A stretch of DNA of 64,000 nt from Paraoerskovia marina DSM 21750. GTDB lineage: Bacteria > Actinomycetota > Actinomycetes > Actinomycetales > Cellulomonadaceae. Below, one piece after another: positions 24,742-33,351 of the stretch. Positions within the stretch are counted from its first letter, which is position 1. Every line of letters starts with the position of its first letter. The notes below the pieces were generated by a model that did no database searches, was not told the origin of the DNA, and saw only the letters and a program-made list of their open reading frames with translations. Location: NCBI RefSeq assembly GCF_000701465.1, contig NZ_JNIY01000003.1, positions 62,001-126,000 of the forward strand, written 5' to 3'. Made by a program: the position numbers and the translations under genes.

Positions 24742-25713
24742 ATGGCTGTGGACAACCCCTTCTCGACGACACCCGGAGCCGTGCCGCCCGTGCCGCCCGT
24801 GCTCGTCGGGCGGGACCAGGAGGTCGAGCTCTTCACCGAGGCGCTCGACGACGGGCCCGCGGCTCCGGGCCGGTGGGCGGCGGTCGGCGGACCGGCAGGG
24901 ATCGGCAAATCTGCGCTGCTCGCCGCCTACGCCGAGCGCGCTCGGGCGCGAGGGTGGGCCGTCCTCGCCGAGCAGTGCACCGAAGGTCTGGGCGACCGCG
25001 TGACGCGGGCGCTCGCGACGAACGTCCTCGACGGCGGTGACGCGCCTGCGGTCGGGCTGCTGATCACGGTCGACGCCCTCGACGCGTCCCGGACGGACGA
25101 GCTCGCGTCCGTCGTCACCGACGTCGAGCATCTCGAGCTCACGGGACGCGACGTCGCGCTCGTCGTCGCGGGACGGCCCGCCCACCTCATGACGGTGCTG
25201 GGGCAGGAGGAGGGGACGCTGCGCCGTCGTACCGACGTCCTGGACGTGGGGAGGGTGCCGGCGGACGAGGCCGCCCTCGCCCTGCGCGAGGTGGTCGACG
25301 CCCACGGGCGCACGGTCGACGACGACGCCCTGGAGCGCGCCGTCGCCGTCGGCGCCGGGTATCCCGTGGTGATGCAGGTGCTCGGCGAGCAGGTGTGGAA
25401 CGTCGCGCAGGGTGACCGGATCACGACGGCGGACGTCGAGTCGGCACTCCCGGCCGTGCGCGCGGCCCTGGGTCCGGCCCTGCACGCGCCGGTGCTGGCC
25501 GAACTCACCGACGAGGACACGGTCTTCCTCCGCGCGATGGCACGCGACGACGGCCCGTCCGAGATCGCGTCTCTCGCCGCCCGCCTGGGGGAGAGTGCCC
25601 AGGGCGTCGGCGTCCATCGTCGTCGGCTGACCGCGGCGCGGGTGATCGAACCGGTCTCGGGCGGCCGCGTCGACCTCGCGATCCCGTACCTCCGCGAGTT
25701 CCTGCGCGCGTAG
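24742..25713 (+). CDS. AAA/STAND-like ATP-binding protein with C-terminal winged helix
   Basis: A 323-residue protein. It opens LVGRDQEVELFTEAL, has Walker A GPAGIGKSALLAAY (about 50-63) and the second strand VGLLITVDALDA, then a helical lid. The C-terminal part (about 250-320) looks like a winged-helix (DTVFLRAMARDDGPSEIASLAARLGESAQGVGVHRRRL). This is similar to the ATPase halves of Orc1/Cdc6-like and LuxR/STAND proteins, but without sensor domains. It follows the Lrp gene by 28 bases in the same direction. Function unknown. Confidence 0.65.
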   Translation: MAVDNPFSTTPGAVPPVPPVLVGRDQEVELFTEALDDGPAAPGRWAAVGGPAGIGKSALLAAYAERARARGWAVLAEQCTEGLGDRVTRALATNVLDGGDAPAVGLLITVDALDASRTDELASVVTDVEHLELTGRDVALVVAGRPAHLMTVLGQEEGTLRRRTDVLDVGRVPADEAALALREVVDAHGRTVDDDALERAVAVGAGYPVVMQVLGEQVWNVAQGDRITTADVESALPAVRAALGPALHAPVLAELTDEDTVFLRAMARDDGPSEIASLAARLGESAQGVGVHRRRLTAARVIEPVSGGRVDLAIPYLREFLRA

Positions 25714-25808
25714 CCCGCACGAACTCTCACCCCCGCCACCGGTTGTGGTCCGTCGTGGGGAGCGCGACGATGTCACCTGACCCCCACGGCCGCGGAAAGT
25801 GTGGCGCA

Positions 25809-26429
25809 ATGACGCAAGAGGACGAGTTCACCTCCCAGCCTTCACGGCAGGAGTCGGTCGGTGTGACGACGTTGTTGCCACCCGTCGACGACCAGCCGCA
25901 GCCCGGTTACGCCCCCGCGAGCGCCGAGCGGGGGCACGGGATCCAGGTCGTGGTTCTCGCGGCGGCCACCGTCCTGGCCCTGGTGGCGACGGTCGGCGTC
26001 GGCGTGCTCTGGGCGGCCAACCGCTCGCTGGCGGCCGAGGTCGAGGCGGCCGTCGCGCAGACCGCGGAGGCGCAGAGCCAGGCCGACGCGATGGAGTCTG
26101 TGCTGATCGAGGTCCCGGACCCCGAGGCGCTCGCCGCGCTGATCGACCGGCTCGACGTGCTCGAGGATCGTGTCGGTGAGCCGCCCGCCGACGCAGGGTC
26201 CGAGAGCCTGCAGACCCGTTTCCAGGACGTGTCGCGGGACGTCCAGCGTCTGGAGGAGAGCGCCCGCGAGGAGCCGACCACGCCGCCGCAGACCGTGTCG
26301 AGCTCGGACGTCGAGAGTCTGCGCAGCGAGGTGAGCTCACTGCGCAGCGCGCTGGGCGGGATGCAGCAGGACGTCTCGACCCTCTGCTGGGCGCTGCCGT
26401 ACCAGGACACGGTCAACGCGTCGTGCTGA
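25809..26429 (+). CDS. Single-pass membrane protein with coiled coil (unknown)
   Basis: A 206-residue protein with a hydrophilic N-terminus (1-45), one membrane helix (QVVVLAAATVLALVATVGVGVLWAA, about 46-70) and a heptad-rich region (LAAEVEAAVAQTAEAQSQADAM and later DVESLRSEVSSLRSALGGMQQDV) that should form a coiled coil outside the cell. It has two cysteines near the C-terminus (LCWALPYQDTVNASC). No family is recognised. The ATG at 25809 is used; upstream codons are not convincing. The topology suggests a cell-envelope scaffold or sensor. Confidence 0.65.
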   Translation: MTQEDEFTSQPSRQESVGVTTLLPPVDDQPQPGYAPASAERGHGIQVVVLAAATVLALVATVGVGVLWAANRSLAAEVEAAVAQTAEAQSQADAMESVLIEVPDPEALAALIDRLDVLEDRVGEPPADAGSESLQTRFQDVSRDVQRLEESAREEPTTPPQTVSSSDVESLRSEVSSLRSALGGMQQDVSTLCWALPYQDTVNASC

Positions 26430-26455
26430 GGCCGCGGCGCGCCTAGTCTGGACGA

Positions 26456-27145
26456 ATGAGCGATCAGCGCACCGACTACACCGGTGACGGACTGTCCGAG
26501 GCGGACCTGGAACCGACCCCGTTGGCGCAGGTGCGCCGCTGGGTGGACGAGGCCCGCGCGCGCCAGATCAGCCAGCGGGACGTCCCCGAGCCCACGGCGC
26601 TCGCGCTCGCCACGGCCGATGCCGACGGGCCGGACGTGCGCACGGTCCTGATGCGGTTCCTCGACGGCCGCGGGCCGGGCTTCGTCACCAACCTCGACTC
26701 GACCAAGGGGCACCAGATCGCCGCCGACGCCCGGGTGGCTGCCTCGCTGACCTGGCCCTCGATGTTCCGGAGCATTCGCTTCCGCGGCGTCGCGGAACCG
26801 CTCGGCCGCGACGAGGTCACCGCGTACTTCGACTCCCGCCCGTGGGGGTCGCGGGTCGGTGCGTGGGCCTCGCACCAGTCGGCGCCGGTCGCGGATCGTG
26901 CGGCCCTGGAGGAGGAGTTCGCCCGTTGGGCGGCGGAGTACCCCGACACGGGCGCCGAGGACGACGTCCCCGTCCCGGACCGCTGGGGAGGCTGGCGCAT
27001 CCGGTGCACGAGCCTCGAGCTCTGGTCCGGCCGGCGCAACCGGCTGCACGACCGCCTCCGGTTCGACCTCGCCGACACCCACGACGTCGCGGGTTCCGAC
27101 CTCGACGACGCCGCGGCCTGGGTGATGACCAGGCTCCAGCCGTAG
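26456..27145 (+). CDS. pdxH: Pyridoxamine 5'-phosphate oxidase
   Basis: A 229-residue FMN enzyme that makes pyridoxal 5'-phosphate from PNP/PMP. Family motifs are complete: RTVLMRFLDGRGPGFVTNLDSTKGHQI, SIRFRGVAEPL, the long YFDSRPWGSRVGAWASHQS and the C-terminal RRNRLHDRLRF, which carries the substrate-contacting Arg/His. Length is normal. It is the clear pdxH of this window, in contrast to the shorter paralogue-like protein at 2395. It follows the coiled-coil gene by 26 bases. Confidence 0.95.
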   Translation: MSDQRTDYTGDGLSEADLEPTPLAQVRRWVDEARARQISQRDVPEPTALALATADADGPDVRTVLMRFLDGRGPGFVTNLDSTKGHQIAADARVAASLTWPSMFRSIRFRGVAEPLGRDEVTAYFDSRPWGSRVGAWASHQSAPVADRAALEEEFARWAAEYPDTGAEDDVPVPDRWGGWRIRCTSLELWSGRRNRLHDRLRFDLADTHDVAGSDLDDAAAWVMTRLQP

Positions 27146-27187
27146 CGCGCCCGCGGCCCGAGCGCCGTCCGGGCGTGCTCGAACGGC

Positions 27188-27823
27188 TCAGCCGACCGCG
27201 ACCTCCCGGACCCACCGGTCGCCGTCGTGCGTGAAGCCGACTCGCTCGAGGTAGGCGGGGTCCTCGGTCGGGGTCCGGGGCACGACGACGCGCGTGTACC
27301 CGCGGTCGGCGAAGATCCCGGAGGTCCGGTGCACGAACTCGCCGGGGGTGAAGTCGCGGAACCGCGGAGAGACCCAGTCGAGGTCGATCACGCCCTCGCC
27401 CGGGTCGCCGTCGCGCACGATCACGACCCCGACGGTCTCGTCGCCGCGCACCACGAGGAACGCCGCCCGGTCGTCCCGACGGCCGGGCTCGAAGTCGGGC
27501 CGCTCCGTCGCGACGTCGGCGGCGTGGACCTCGAGGACGTGCGCGAGATAGGCGTCGTCGTCCGCGACGGGCACGACGGCGTACGTGTTCTCGTCGTGAC
27601 GCTCCCGGTAGAGCCGGCGCAGCCAGTAGATGTCGATCAGGGTGATGGCACCGTTCATCGCCGCGAACGGCCAGACCTCGATCACCCCGTTGTAGATGGT
27701 GGCGATGAAGGCGCCCGCGAAGTTCATCCAGCGGAAGCGCAGCACCCGCGCCTGCATCAGCGAGAGCACGACCAGCACGGAGCCGGTCCACCCGATCACC
27801 TCGAGCCAGAAGCGTGTATCCAT
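27188..27823 (-). CDS. YgjV-like membrane domain fused to GNAT-like domain
   Basis: A 211-residue protein. Residues 1-70 hold three helices of the YgjV pattern (EVIGWTGSVLVVLSLMQ, LRFRWMNFAGAFIATIYNGVIEVWPFAAMNGAITLIDIYWLRRL). The rest (about 78-211) is soluble and GNAT-like: AAFLVVRGDETVGVVIVRDGDPGEG, DLDWVSPRFRDFTPGEFV and AYLERVGFTHDGDR. The ATG at 27823 was chosen because the membrane helix follows at once. The combined architecture suggests acetyl transfer at the membrane, but this is not established. Confidence 0.65.
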   Translation of the reverse strand: MDTRFWLEVIGWTGSVLVVLSLMQARVLRFRWMNFAGAFIATIYNGVIEVWPFAAMNGAITLIDIYWLRRLYRERHDENTYAVVPVADDDAYLAHVLEVHAADVATERPDFEPGRRDDRAAFLVVRGDETVGVVIVRDGDPGEGVIDLDWVSPRFRDFTPGEFVHRTSGIFADRGYTRVVVPRTPTEDPAYLERVGFTHDGDRWVREVAVG

Positions 27824-27873
27824 GCGGGGAGCGTACGACGGGGCGCGGGGGAGTGCTGGCCCTGGCGCGAAGT

Positions 27874-28470
27874 TCAGCCGCGGGGTGCGCTCTCCGCGCT
27901 CTCCGCGCTCTCCGCGATCACCACGAGGCGCGCGTGGTGCTCGGCCCACCCGGTCTCGTCGAGCGGGGGGATGTTCGGGTTGCCGTCCCGCAGGCCGACG
28001 GCGCCGTCGATCTGCTCGCGGAGGATGTCCGCGTGCCCGGCATGGCGGGCGCAGTCGATCGCGACGTGCACGATGATCTGCTCCAGCGTCACCTCGCGAC
28101 GGTCCGCGGGCCACCAGGGCACGGAGCCGCGGGCGTCGAGGTCGAGCTCGTCGATGGTCCGGTCCGCGAACGCCTGGGCGTCGCGGTAGACGGCGACGAT
28201 CTGCGCGGGGGACTCGTCCGCCGTCGCGAACATGTCACCGTTCGGGTCGTCGCCCGCCTGGTAGTCCGGGCCGTTCCACTCGCGTCCGAACACGACGCCG
28301 AAGTACCCCGCCTCGAGCGAGGCACAGTGCTTGACCAGTCCGAGCAGGCTGGTTCCCGTCGGGGTGCGCGGGGAGCGGATCTCGCGCTCGGAGAGGCCGT
28401 CGAGCTTCCAGAGCAGCGCCTCGCGCGGGGTGGCGAGGTAGCCGCGCAGCATGTCCTTGGTGGTCTGCAT
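27874..28470 (-). CDS. DinB/DUF664 family protein
   Basis: A 198-residue four-helix bundle protein: REALLWKLDGLSEREIRSPRTPTGTSLLGLVKHCASLEAGYF, then EQIIVHVAIDCARHAGHADILREQIDG with the conserved metal-binding histidines (H in VKHC and HAGHADI). This is the DinB_2/mycothiol-dependent-like fold that binds a metal and may use mycothiol. The C-terminal ESAESAESA is encoded by three exact nine-base repeats (ctctccgcg) and looks like a recent slippage expansion. Function unknown. Confidence 0.82.
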   Translation of the reverse strand: MQTTKDMLRGYLATPREALLWKLDGLSEREIRSPRTPTGTSLLGLVKHCASLEAGYFGVVFGREWNGPDYQAGDDPNGDMFATADESPAQIVAVYRDAQAFADRTIDELDLDARGSVPWWPADRREVTLEQIIVHVAIDCARHAGHADILREQIDGAVGLRDGNPNIPPLDETGWAEHHARLVVIAESAESAESAPRG

Positions 28471-28520
28471 CTGGTCAGTGTGCCGCCGCGAGACGGTGTG
28501 CGCACGGGAATTGCCGGGGC

Positions 28521-29201
28521 TCAGGGCTCCCGGCCGTGCGCCACGAGGTGGTCGACGACGTCGTCCGTGGGGACGGAGAGGTCGCGTCCGCCGGTCCGTG
28601 TCGTCAGCCGCCACCAGGGGCTGCCGTGACGGGGCTCGACGTCGAGCGGTCCGCCGGCCGCCGCGGCGGCGGGGCTGAAGCCCGCCTCCGTCGCCGCCGT
28701 CTCGACCTTGTCGCGGACGTCGGCCAGGACGGTCGAGGGCAGGTCCGCTCCGCCGTCGGGGAAGGGGACCAGGACGACGGGCAGGGTCGGGTGGCCGAAC
28801 CCGAGCAGGTCGCACGACTGCGCCAGCAGCACCGCGCCGAGTCCCAGGCCTCGGTGCGGCGCGGGGACCGAGGCCCGGCGGACCGCGATGCCGAGACGGG
28901 TGCCCTTCAACCCGCGGGCGTTGGCCCGCAGACCGAACAGCGTCGCGCCCAGGGCCGCGGCGTCGTCGTCCACCGCGGCGAGGGCGGCCAGAACCTCTCC
29001 CGCCGCGGGGTAGGCGAGGTTCACCAGCAGGCCGTGGGCGTCCCCGAGCTCGACGGCGGTGCCGTGTGCGTCGACGGCGCGCAGGGTCGAGCGCCACCCG
29101 CGCAGGCCCTGGCCGCCGGTGTCCCCACTACCTCCGGTGTCGCCGGTGTCGAGGACCAGGCGGGTGCGCAGCCGCAGGGTGCTGGGGTCGAGGCGGGTCA
29201 C
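28521..29201 (-). CDS. Hypothetical protein
   Basis: A 226-residue soluble-looking protein of no recognised family. A glycine-rich loop GDTGGSGDTGGQG occurs near residue 22, and the rest alternates hydrophobic strands and helices (LDVEPRHGSPWW, DDVVDHLVAHG). The GTG at 29201 (VTRLDPSTLRLRTRLVL) is preferred because earlier codons look random. It ends 33 bases before the stop of the iron-binding lipoprotein gene region, in the opposite sense of importance but the same strand. No function can be assigned. Confidence 0.55.
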   Translation of the reverse strand: MTRLDPSTLRLRTRLVLDTGDTGGSGDTGGQGLRGWRSTLRAVDAHGTAVELGDAHGLLVNLAYPAAGEVLAALAAVDDDAAALGATLFGLRANARGLKGTRLGIAVRRASVPAPHRGLGLGAVLLAQSCDLLGFGHPTLPVVLVPFPDGGADLPSTVLADVRDKVETAATEAGFSPAAAAAGGPLDVEPRHGSPWWRLTTRTGGRDLSVPTDDVVDHLVAHGREP

Positions 29202-29233
29202 GCCCCGACCGTACCCAGCACCCCGCCGCGGCG

Positions 29234-30226
29234 TCAGCCCAGGGTGTCCTCGATCAGCGGGACCATCTGGTCGATCGCGTAGAGGGTCGCCATCGTCGTG
29301 CCGAGCGAGTAGGCGTTCGAGAGGTCGCCGTCGATCACGAGCGAGCGACCGTCGGCCACGGCCGGGAGGGCCTGCCACTGGGAGTCGTCCGTGATGTCGG
29401 CCGTCTCGACACCGATCGGGAACGCGACGACGAGGTCGGCGTCGATCAGGTCCAGCTGCTCCTCGGAGATGCTGACGAAGAAGTTCGAGTCGGCCTCGGT
29501 GAGCGCGTCGATCTCGGGGTTCTGCTCGAACCCGAGGTTGAGCAGGAACTGGGTCCGAGCCTCGGACTCGACGTACGCGCCCCAGCCGTCCCCGGTGCGG
29601 GTCGCGGCCGTGACGGTCTGCCCGGCCCAGTCGGGGTGCGCCTCGGCGGCGTCAGTGAAGGCCGTGTCGACCTCGGCGAGGAGCTCGTCGCCCTTCTCCG
29701 TCATCCCGAGCGCGGTGGCGATCATCGTCATCTGGTCGTCCGACGTCGTGAGGTAGTTCTCGCCGCCCTCGGGGACGCCGATCGTGGGGGCGATCGAGGA
29801 GAGACGGTCGTACCGCTCCTGCTCGCCGGAGCCGCGGACGTCGAGGATGAGGTCGGGCTCGAGCGCCGCGATCGCCTCGTACGAGGGCTGGAGGGCGTCG
29901 ATCAGCTCGGGGGACTCGTCGTACATCCCGTCGGCCCAGGGGCCGACACCGTCGCCGCCGAACCCGAGCCAGTCGGTCGCGCCGACGGGCTGCACGCCCA
30001 GGGCGAGCGCTGTCTCGGCGTCGCCCCAGCCGAGGGCGACCACACGCTCCGGCTCCTCCTCGACGGTGACCTCGCCGAAGGTCGTCTCGACGACGGCGGG
30101 GAACGCTGCGTCGTCGGAGGCCGTCTCGGTGGCTTCCGACTCGGTCTCGGCGTCCGAGGAGCAACCGGCGAGCGTCAGGAGTGCAGCGGCGGAGGCTGCG
30201 GCGACTAGGGCGCGGGTACGGCGCAT
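29234..30226 (-). CDS. Iron-siderophore ABC transporter substrate-binding lipoprotein
   Basis: A 330-residue periplasmic-binding-fold protein (FepB/FhuD type). Signal plus lipobox LTLAGC (Cys about 22), then TTFGEVTVEEEPERVVALGWGDAETALALGVQPVGATDWLG, the typical start of this family, and later AALEPDLILDVRGSG. It binds ferric siderophore outside the membrane and passes it to the divergent permease/ATPase genes at 30330-33252. A DtxR-like box lies between them. The siderophore type is not predictable. Confidence 0.92.
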   Translation of the reverse strand: MRRTRALVAAASAAALLTLAGCSSDAETESEATETASDDAAFPAVVETTFGEVTVEEEPERVVALGWGDAETALALGVQPVGATDWLGFGGDGVGPWADGMYDESPELIDALQPSYEAIAALEPDLILDVRGSGEQERYDRLSSIAPTIGVPEGGENYLTTSDDQMTMIATALGMTEKGDELLAEVDTAFTDAAEAHPDWAGQTVTAATRTGDGWGAYVESEARTQFLLNLGFEQNPEIDALTEADSNFFVSISEEQLDLIDADLVVAFPIGVETADITDDSQWQALPAVADGRSLVIDGDLSNAYSLGTTMATLYAIDQMVPLIEDTLG

Positions 30227-30302
30227 GGTGGTCGTCCCTCTCTGGGATCTGTGCGGTGCGGCGGCCGGGCGGGGGTTCCCGTCTCGATGCGGTCCGCATG
30301 GG

Positions 30303-30321
30303 GTAGGTGAGCCTAAGATAA
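30303..30321. promoter_or_regulatory. DtxR/IdeR-like iron box
   Basis: The 19 bases gtaggtgagcctaagataa match the actinobacterial iron-box consensus (TTAGGTTAGGCTAACCTAA) at 14 of 19 positions. The site sits in the 103-base divergent region between the substrate-binding gene and the first permease, nine bases before the permease GTG. Repression by iron-loaded DtxR/IdeR of both arms is the expected outcome; binding itself is inference. Confidence 0.65.
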
Positions 30322-30329
30322 CTTCTATC

Positions 30330-31406
30330 GTGCACGATACCCGGACCGCCGTGAAGCCCCAGCGAGAGTCCCGGGCCCCTGGGCGGCAGTCGCCCGGAGG
30401 CCGGGCGATCGCTCTGCTCGTCCTGCTCGCGCTCCTCGTCGTCGCGGTCTTCCTCAGCCTTGCCGTCGGGTCGCGCCCGATGTCTCTCGACGTGGTCTGG
30501 GGTGCGCTGACCAGCGGCGACGTCCCCGCCGCCGACCGCGCCGCCGCCGCCGACCGCGCCGCCGTCGTCGACCTCCGCCTGCCACGCACCGTCCTGGGCA
30601 TCCTCGTCGGGGCCGGGCTGGCCGTCGCGGGAGCCATCATCCAGGCCGTGACGCGCAACCCGCTGGCCGATCCCGGGATCCTGGGTGTGACGAGCGGCTC
30701 AGCCTTCATGGTGGCCGTCGCCGTCGGGTTCCTCGGGATCACGACGCCGTCCGGGTACGTCTGGTTCGCCCTCGCCGGTGCACTGCTCGCCTCCGTCGTC
30801 GTCTACCTCATCGGCTCCGCGGGCGGTCGGTCCGCCGGGCCCGCCCAGCTCACGCTCGCCGGCGTGGCGCTCAGCGCGGTGCTCTCCGGACTCGTCTCTG
30901 CGATCCGCCTCACCGACCCGCAGAGCTTCGCCGCCATCCAGACCTGGGAGTCCGGCTCGTTCCAGGACCGCGGGTGGGACGTGATCGTGCCCGTCCTGCC
31001 GTTCGTCCTCGCGGGCCTGCTCCTCGCCCTGGCCCTCGCCGGCTCCCTCAACGCGCTCGCGCTCGGCGACGACCTCGCCTCCGCGCTCGGCTCCTCGGTC
31101 CTGCGGACCCGGGTGCTCGCCGTCGTCGCCGTCACCCTGCTGGCCGGCGGTGCGACGGCGATGGGCGGCCCCATCATCTTCGTCGGCCTGATGGTCCCGC
31201 ACGTCGCGCGCTGGATCGCCGGCCCGGACCAGCGGTGGATCATCACCTACTCGATGCTCCTCGGGCCGGTCCTCGTCCTCGTCGCCGACGTCCTCGGCCG
31301 CGTCGTCGCCCGCCCCGGCGAGATCCCCGTGGGCGTCATCACCGCGTTCGTCGGTGCCCCCGTCCTCATCTGGCTCGTGCGGCGCTCGCGGGTGATCGGA
31401 CTGTGA
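30330..31406 (+). CDS. Iron-siderophore ABC transporter permease 1
   Basis: A 358-residue FecCD-type permease with about ten helices. It has LRLPRTVLGILVGAGLAVAGAIIQAVTRNPLADPGILGVTSG, the core motif of the family (NPLADP...LG...G), and GGPIIFVGLMVPHVARWIAGPD for ATPase contact. The GTG at 30330 lies just after the iron box; TAAGAT nearby could be a -10 with a near-leaderless transcript. A second GTG 21 bases downstream is possible. It overlaps the next gene by GTGA. Confidence 0.9.
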   Translation: MHDTRTAVKPQRESRAPGRQSPGGRAIALLVLLALLVVAVFLSLAVGSRPMSLDVVWGALTSGDVPAADRAAAADRAAVVDLRLPRTVLGILVGAGLAVAGAIIQAVTRNPLADPGILGVTSGSAFMVAVAVGFLGITTPSGYVWFALAGALLASVVVYLIGSAGGRSAGPAQLTLAGVALSAVLSGLVSAIRLTDPQSFAAIQTWESGSFQDRGWDVIVPVLPFVLAGLLLALALAGSLNALALGDDLASALGSSVLRTRVLAVVAVTLLAGGATAMGGPIIFVGLMVPHVARWIAGPDQRWIITYSMLLGPVLVLVADVLGRVVARPGEIPVGVITAFVGAPVLIWLVRRSRVIGL

Positions 31407-32425
31407 CGGCGCTGCGGCCGTCGACCGGCCTCGTGACCCGGCGCGGGCCCTCGCGCGGAACCGTGACCGCCGTCGTGCTCGGACTGCTGCTGGCCCTTCT
31501 CGCGCTCGTCGCGATGGGGCTCGGTGACTACCCGCTCGGACCCGTCGAGGTCCTCCGCGCGCTCGTGAGCGACCAGGGCTTCGACACCGTCGTCGTCACG
31601 GAGTGGCGCCTGCCCCGCGTCCTCGCGGCCCTCGTCTTCGGCGCGGCGCTCGGCGTCTCCGGCGCACTGTTCCAGTCCCTGACGCGCAACCCGCTCGGCT
31701 CGCCGGACGTCATCGGCTTCTCGACCGGCTCCTTCACCGGCGTCCTGGTCTTCACCATCATCTTCGGCGGCTCCACGCTCGGGACCACGGGCGGGGCGAT
31801 CGTCGGCGGCCTCGCCACGGCGCTCGTCGTCTACCTGCTGGCCTACCGGCGCGGGATCCAGGGCTTCCGGCTGATCGTCGTCGGCATCGCGGTCACGGCG
31901 ATGCTGCACTCCTTCAACGTCTGGCTGCTGCTCCAGGTGCAGACCGAGGTCGCGATGTCGGCGTCGATCTGGGCCGCGGGCACGCTCAGCCTGGTCGGTT
32001 GGGAGCGGCTGCTGCCCGCCGCGGTGATGCTCGCGGTCCTCGTGCCCGTGGTCCTCGGGGTCGCCGGGCCGCTCCGACAGCTCGAGCTCGGGGACGACGC
32101 CGCAGCGGCCCACGGCGTCCGGGTCGAGCCCGCCCGGCTCGTCATTCTCGTGGTGGGCGTCTCGCTGACGGCGATCGTCACGGCCACCACCGGCCCGATC
32201 GCGTTCGTCGCCCTCGCCGCGCCCCAGGTGGCCCGACGGATCGCGCGCAGCGCAGGGCTCCCGCTCGGGCACGCCGCCCTCGTGGGTGCGATGCTGCTCC
32301 TCGCCGCCGACGTCGTGGCCCAGCACCTGCTGCCGACCGCGCTGCCGGTCGGTGTCGTCACCGTCGTCCTCGGCGGCATCTACCTGCTGAACCTGCTCGT
32401 CCGCGAGGCACGGCGGGCGGCATGA
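31403..32425 (+). CDS. Iron-siderophore ABC transporter permease 2
   Basis: A 340-residue FecCD permease that pairs with the preceding one to form the heterodimeric channel. The core motif reads EWRLPRVLAALVFGAALGVSGALFQSLTRNPLGSPDVIGFSTG and the coupling region GPIAFVALAAPQVARRIARS. GTG start lies in the GTGA overlap and its stop overlaps the ATPase ATG, so expression of the three parts is coupled. Confidence 0.92.
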   Translation: MTALRPSTGLVTRRGPSRGTVTAVVLGLLLALLALVAMGLGDYPLGPVEVLRALVSDQGFDTVVVTEWRLPRVLAALVFGAALGVSGALFQSLTRNPLGSPDVIGFSTGSFTGVLVFTIIFGGSTLGTTGGAIVGGLATALVVYLLAYRRGIQGFRLIVVGIAVTAMLHSFNVWLLLQVQTEVAMSASIWAAGTLSLVGWERLLPAAVMLAVLVPVVLGVAGPLRQLELGDDAAAAHGVRVEPARLVILVVGVSLTAIVTATTGPIAFVALAAPQVARRIARSAGLPLGHAALVGAMLLLAADVVAQHLLPTALPVGVVTVVLGGIYLLNLLVREARRAA

Positions 32426-33252
32426 GCACCGAGAACCTCGCATCCAGAAAGGACCGGATGGAACCCCGCCTCAGCGCGCAGGACCTCACGCTCGGGTACG
32501 AGCGGCGCACCGTCTCGGAGGGACTGACGGTCGACATCCCCGACGGCTCGTTCACGGTGATCGTCGGCCCCAACGCGTGCGGCAAGTCCACCCTGCTGCG
32601 CGCCCTCTCTCGGCTCCTGCGTCCCCAGGCCGGCCAGGTGGTGCTCGACGGCCGCTCGATCGCCGACCTGCACACCAAGGAGGCAGCCCGCCGCATCGGG
32701 CTCCTCCCGCAGTCCGCCATCGCGCCAGACGGCATCACGGTCGCCGACCTCGTCGCCCGGGGCCGGTACCCGCACCAGACGCTCTTCCGCGGACGGGGGC
32801 ACGACGACGAACGCGCCGTCGAGGCCGCGATGCTCGCCACCGCGGTCGACGAGCTGGCGGAGGTCCACGTCGACGAGCTCTCGGGTGGACAGCGGCAGCG
32901 CGTCTGGGTCGCGATGGCGCTCGCGCAGGAGACACCGATCCTGCTCCTCGACGAGCCGACCACCTACCTCGACATCGCCCACCAGATCGAGCTGCTCGAC
33001 CTCTTCTCCACCCTGCACGACCAGGGCAGCACCCTCGTCGCCGTCCTGCACGACCTCAACCACGCGGCTCGCTACGCCACCCACCTCATCGCCATGAAGG
33101 ACGGCAAGGTCGTCGCGGAGGGGCCGCCGTCGGACATCGTGACGGCCGAGCTCGTCGAGGAGGTCTTCGGTCTTCGCTGCCTCGTCATCCCCGACCCCGA
33201 GACCGGCACGCCGCTCGTCGTCCCCCGCAGGGCCGAGCGACCCGGACGCTGA
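32422..33252 (+). CDS. Iron-siderophore ABC transporter ATP-binding protein
   Basis: A 276-residue FecE/FepC-type ATPase. Walker A GPNACGKSTLLRAL, Q-loop LLPQSA, signature LSGGQRQRVW, Walker B ILLLDEPTTYLDI and switch LHDLNHAARYA are all present. It powers uptake through the two permeases. ATGA overlap with the second permease. The about 12-residue N-terminal extension (MSTENLASRKDR) could be trimmed if the internal ATG at 32458 is used. Confidence 0.94.
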   Translation: MSTENLASRKDRMEPRLSAQDLTLGYERRTVSEGLTVDIPDGSFTVIVGPNACGKSTLLRALSRLLRPQAGQVVLDGRSIADLHTKEAARRIGLLPQSAIAPDGITVADLVARGRYPHQTLFRGRGHDDERAVEAAMLATAVDELAEVHVDELSGGQRQRVWVAMALAQETPILLLDEPTTYLDIAHQIELLDLFSTLHDQGSTLVAVLHDLNHAARYATHLIAMKDGKVVAEGPPSDIVTAELVEEVFGLRCLVIPDPETGTPLVVPRRAERPGR

Positions 33253-33351
33253 GCGCGAAGGAGCACCCGCGTCGTCGTGTGACCATAGGAGTGCCGACCG
33301 ACCACCACCCCCGGTCGTCGGCACACCCACCCCACCCCTGGAGGGACACCG

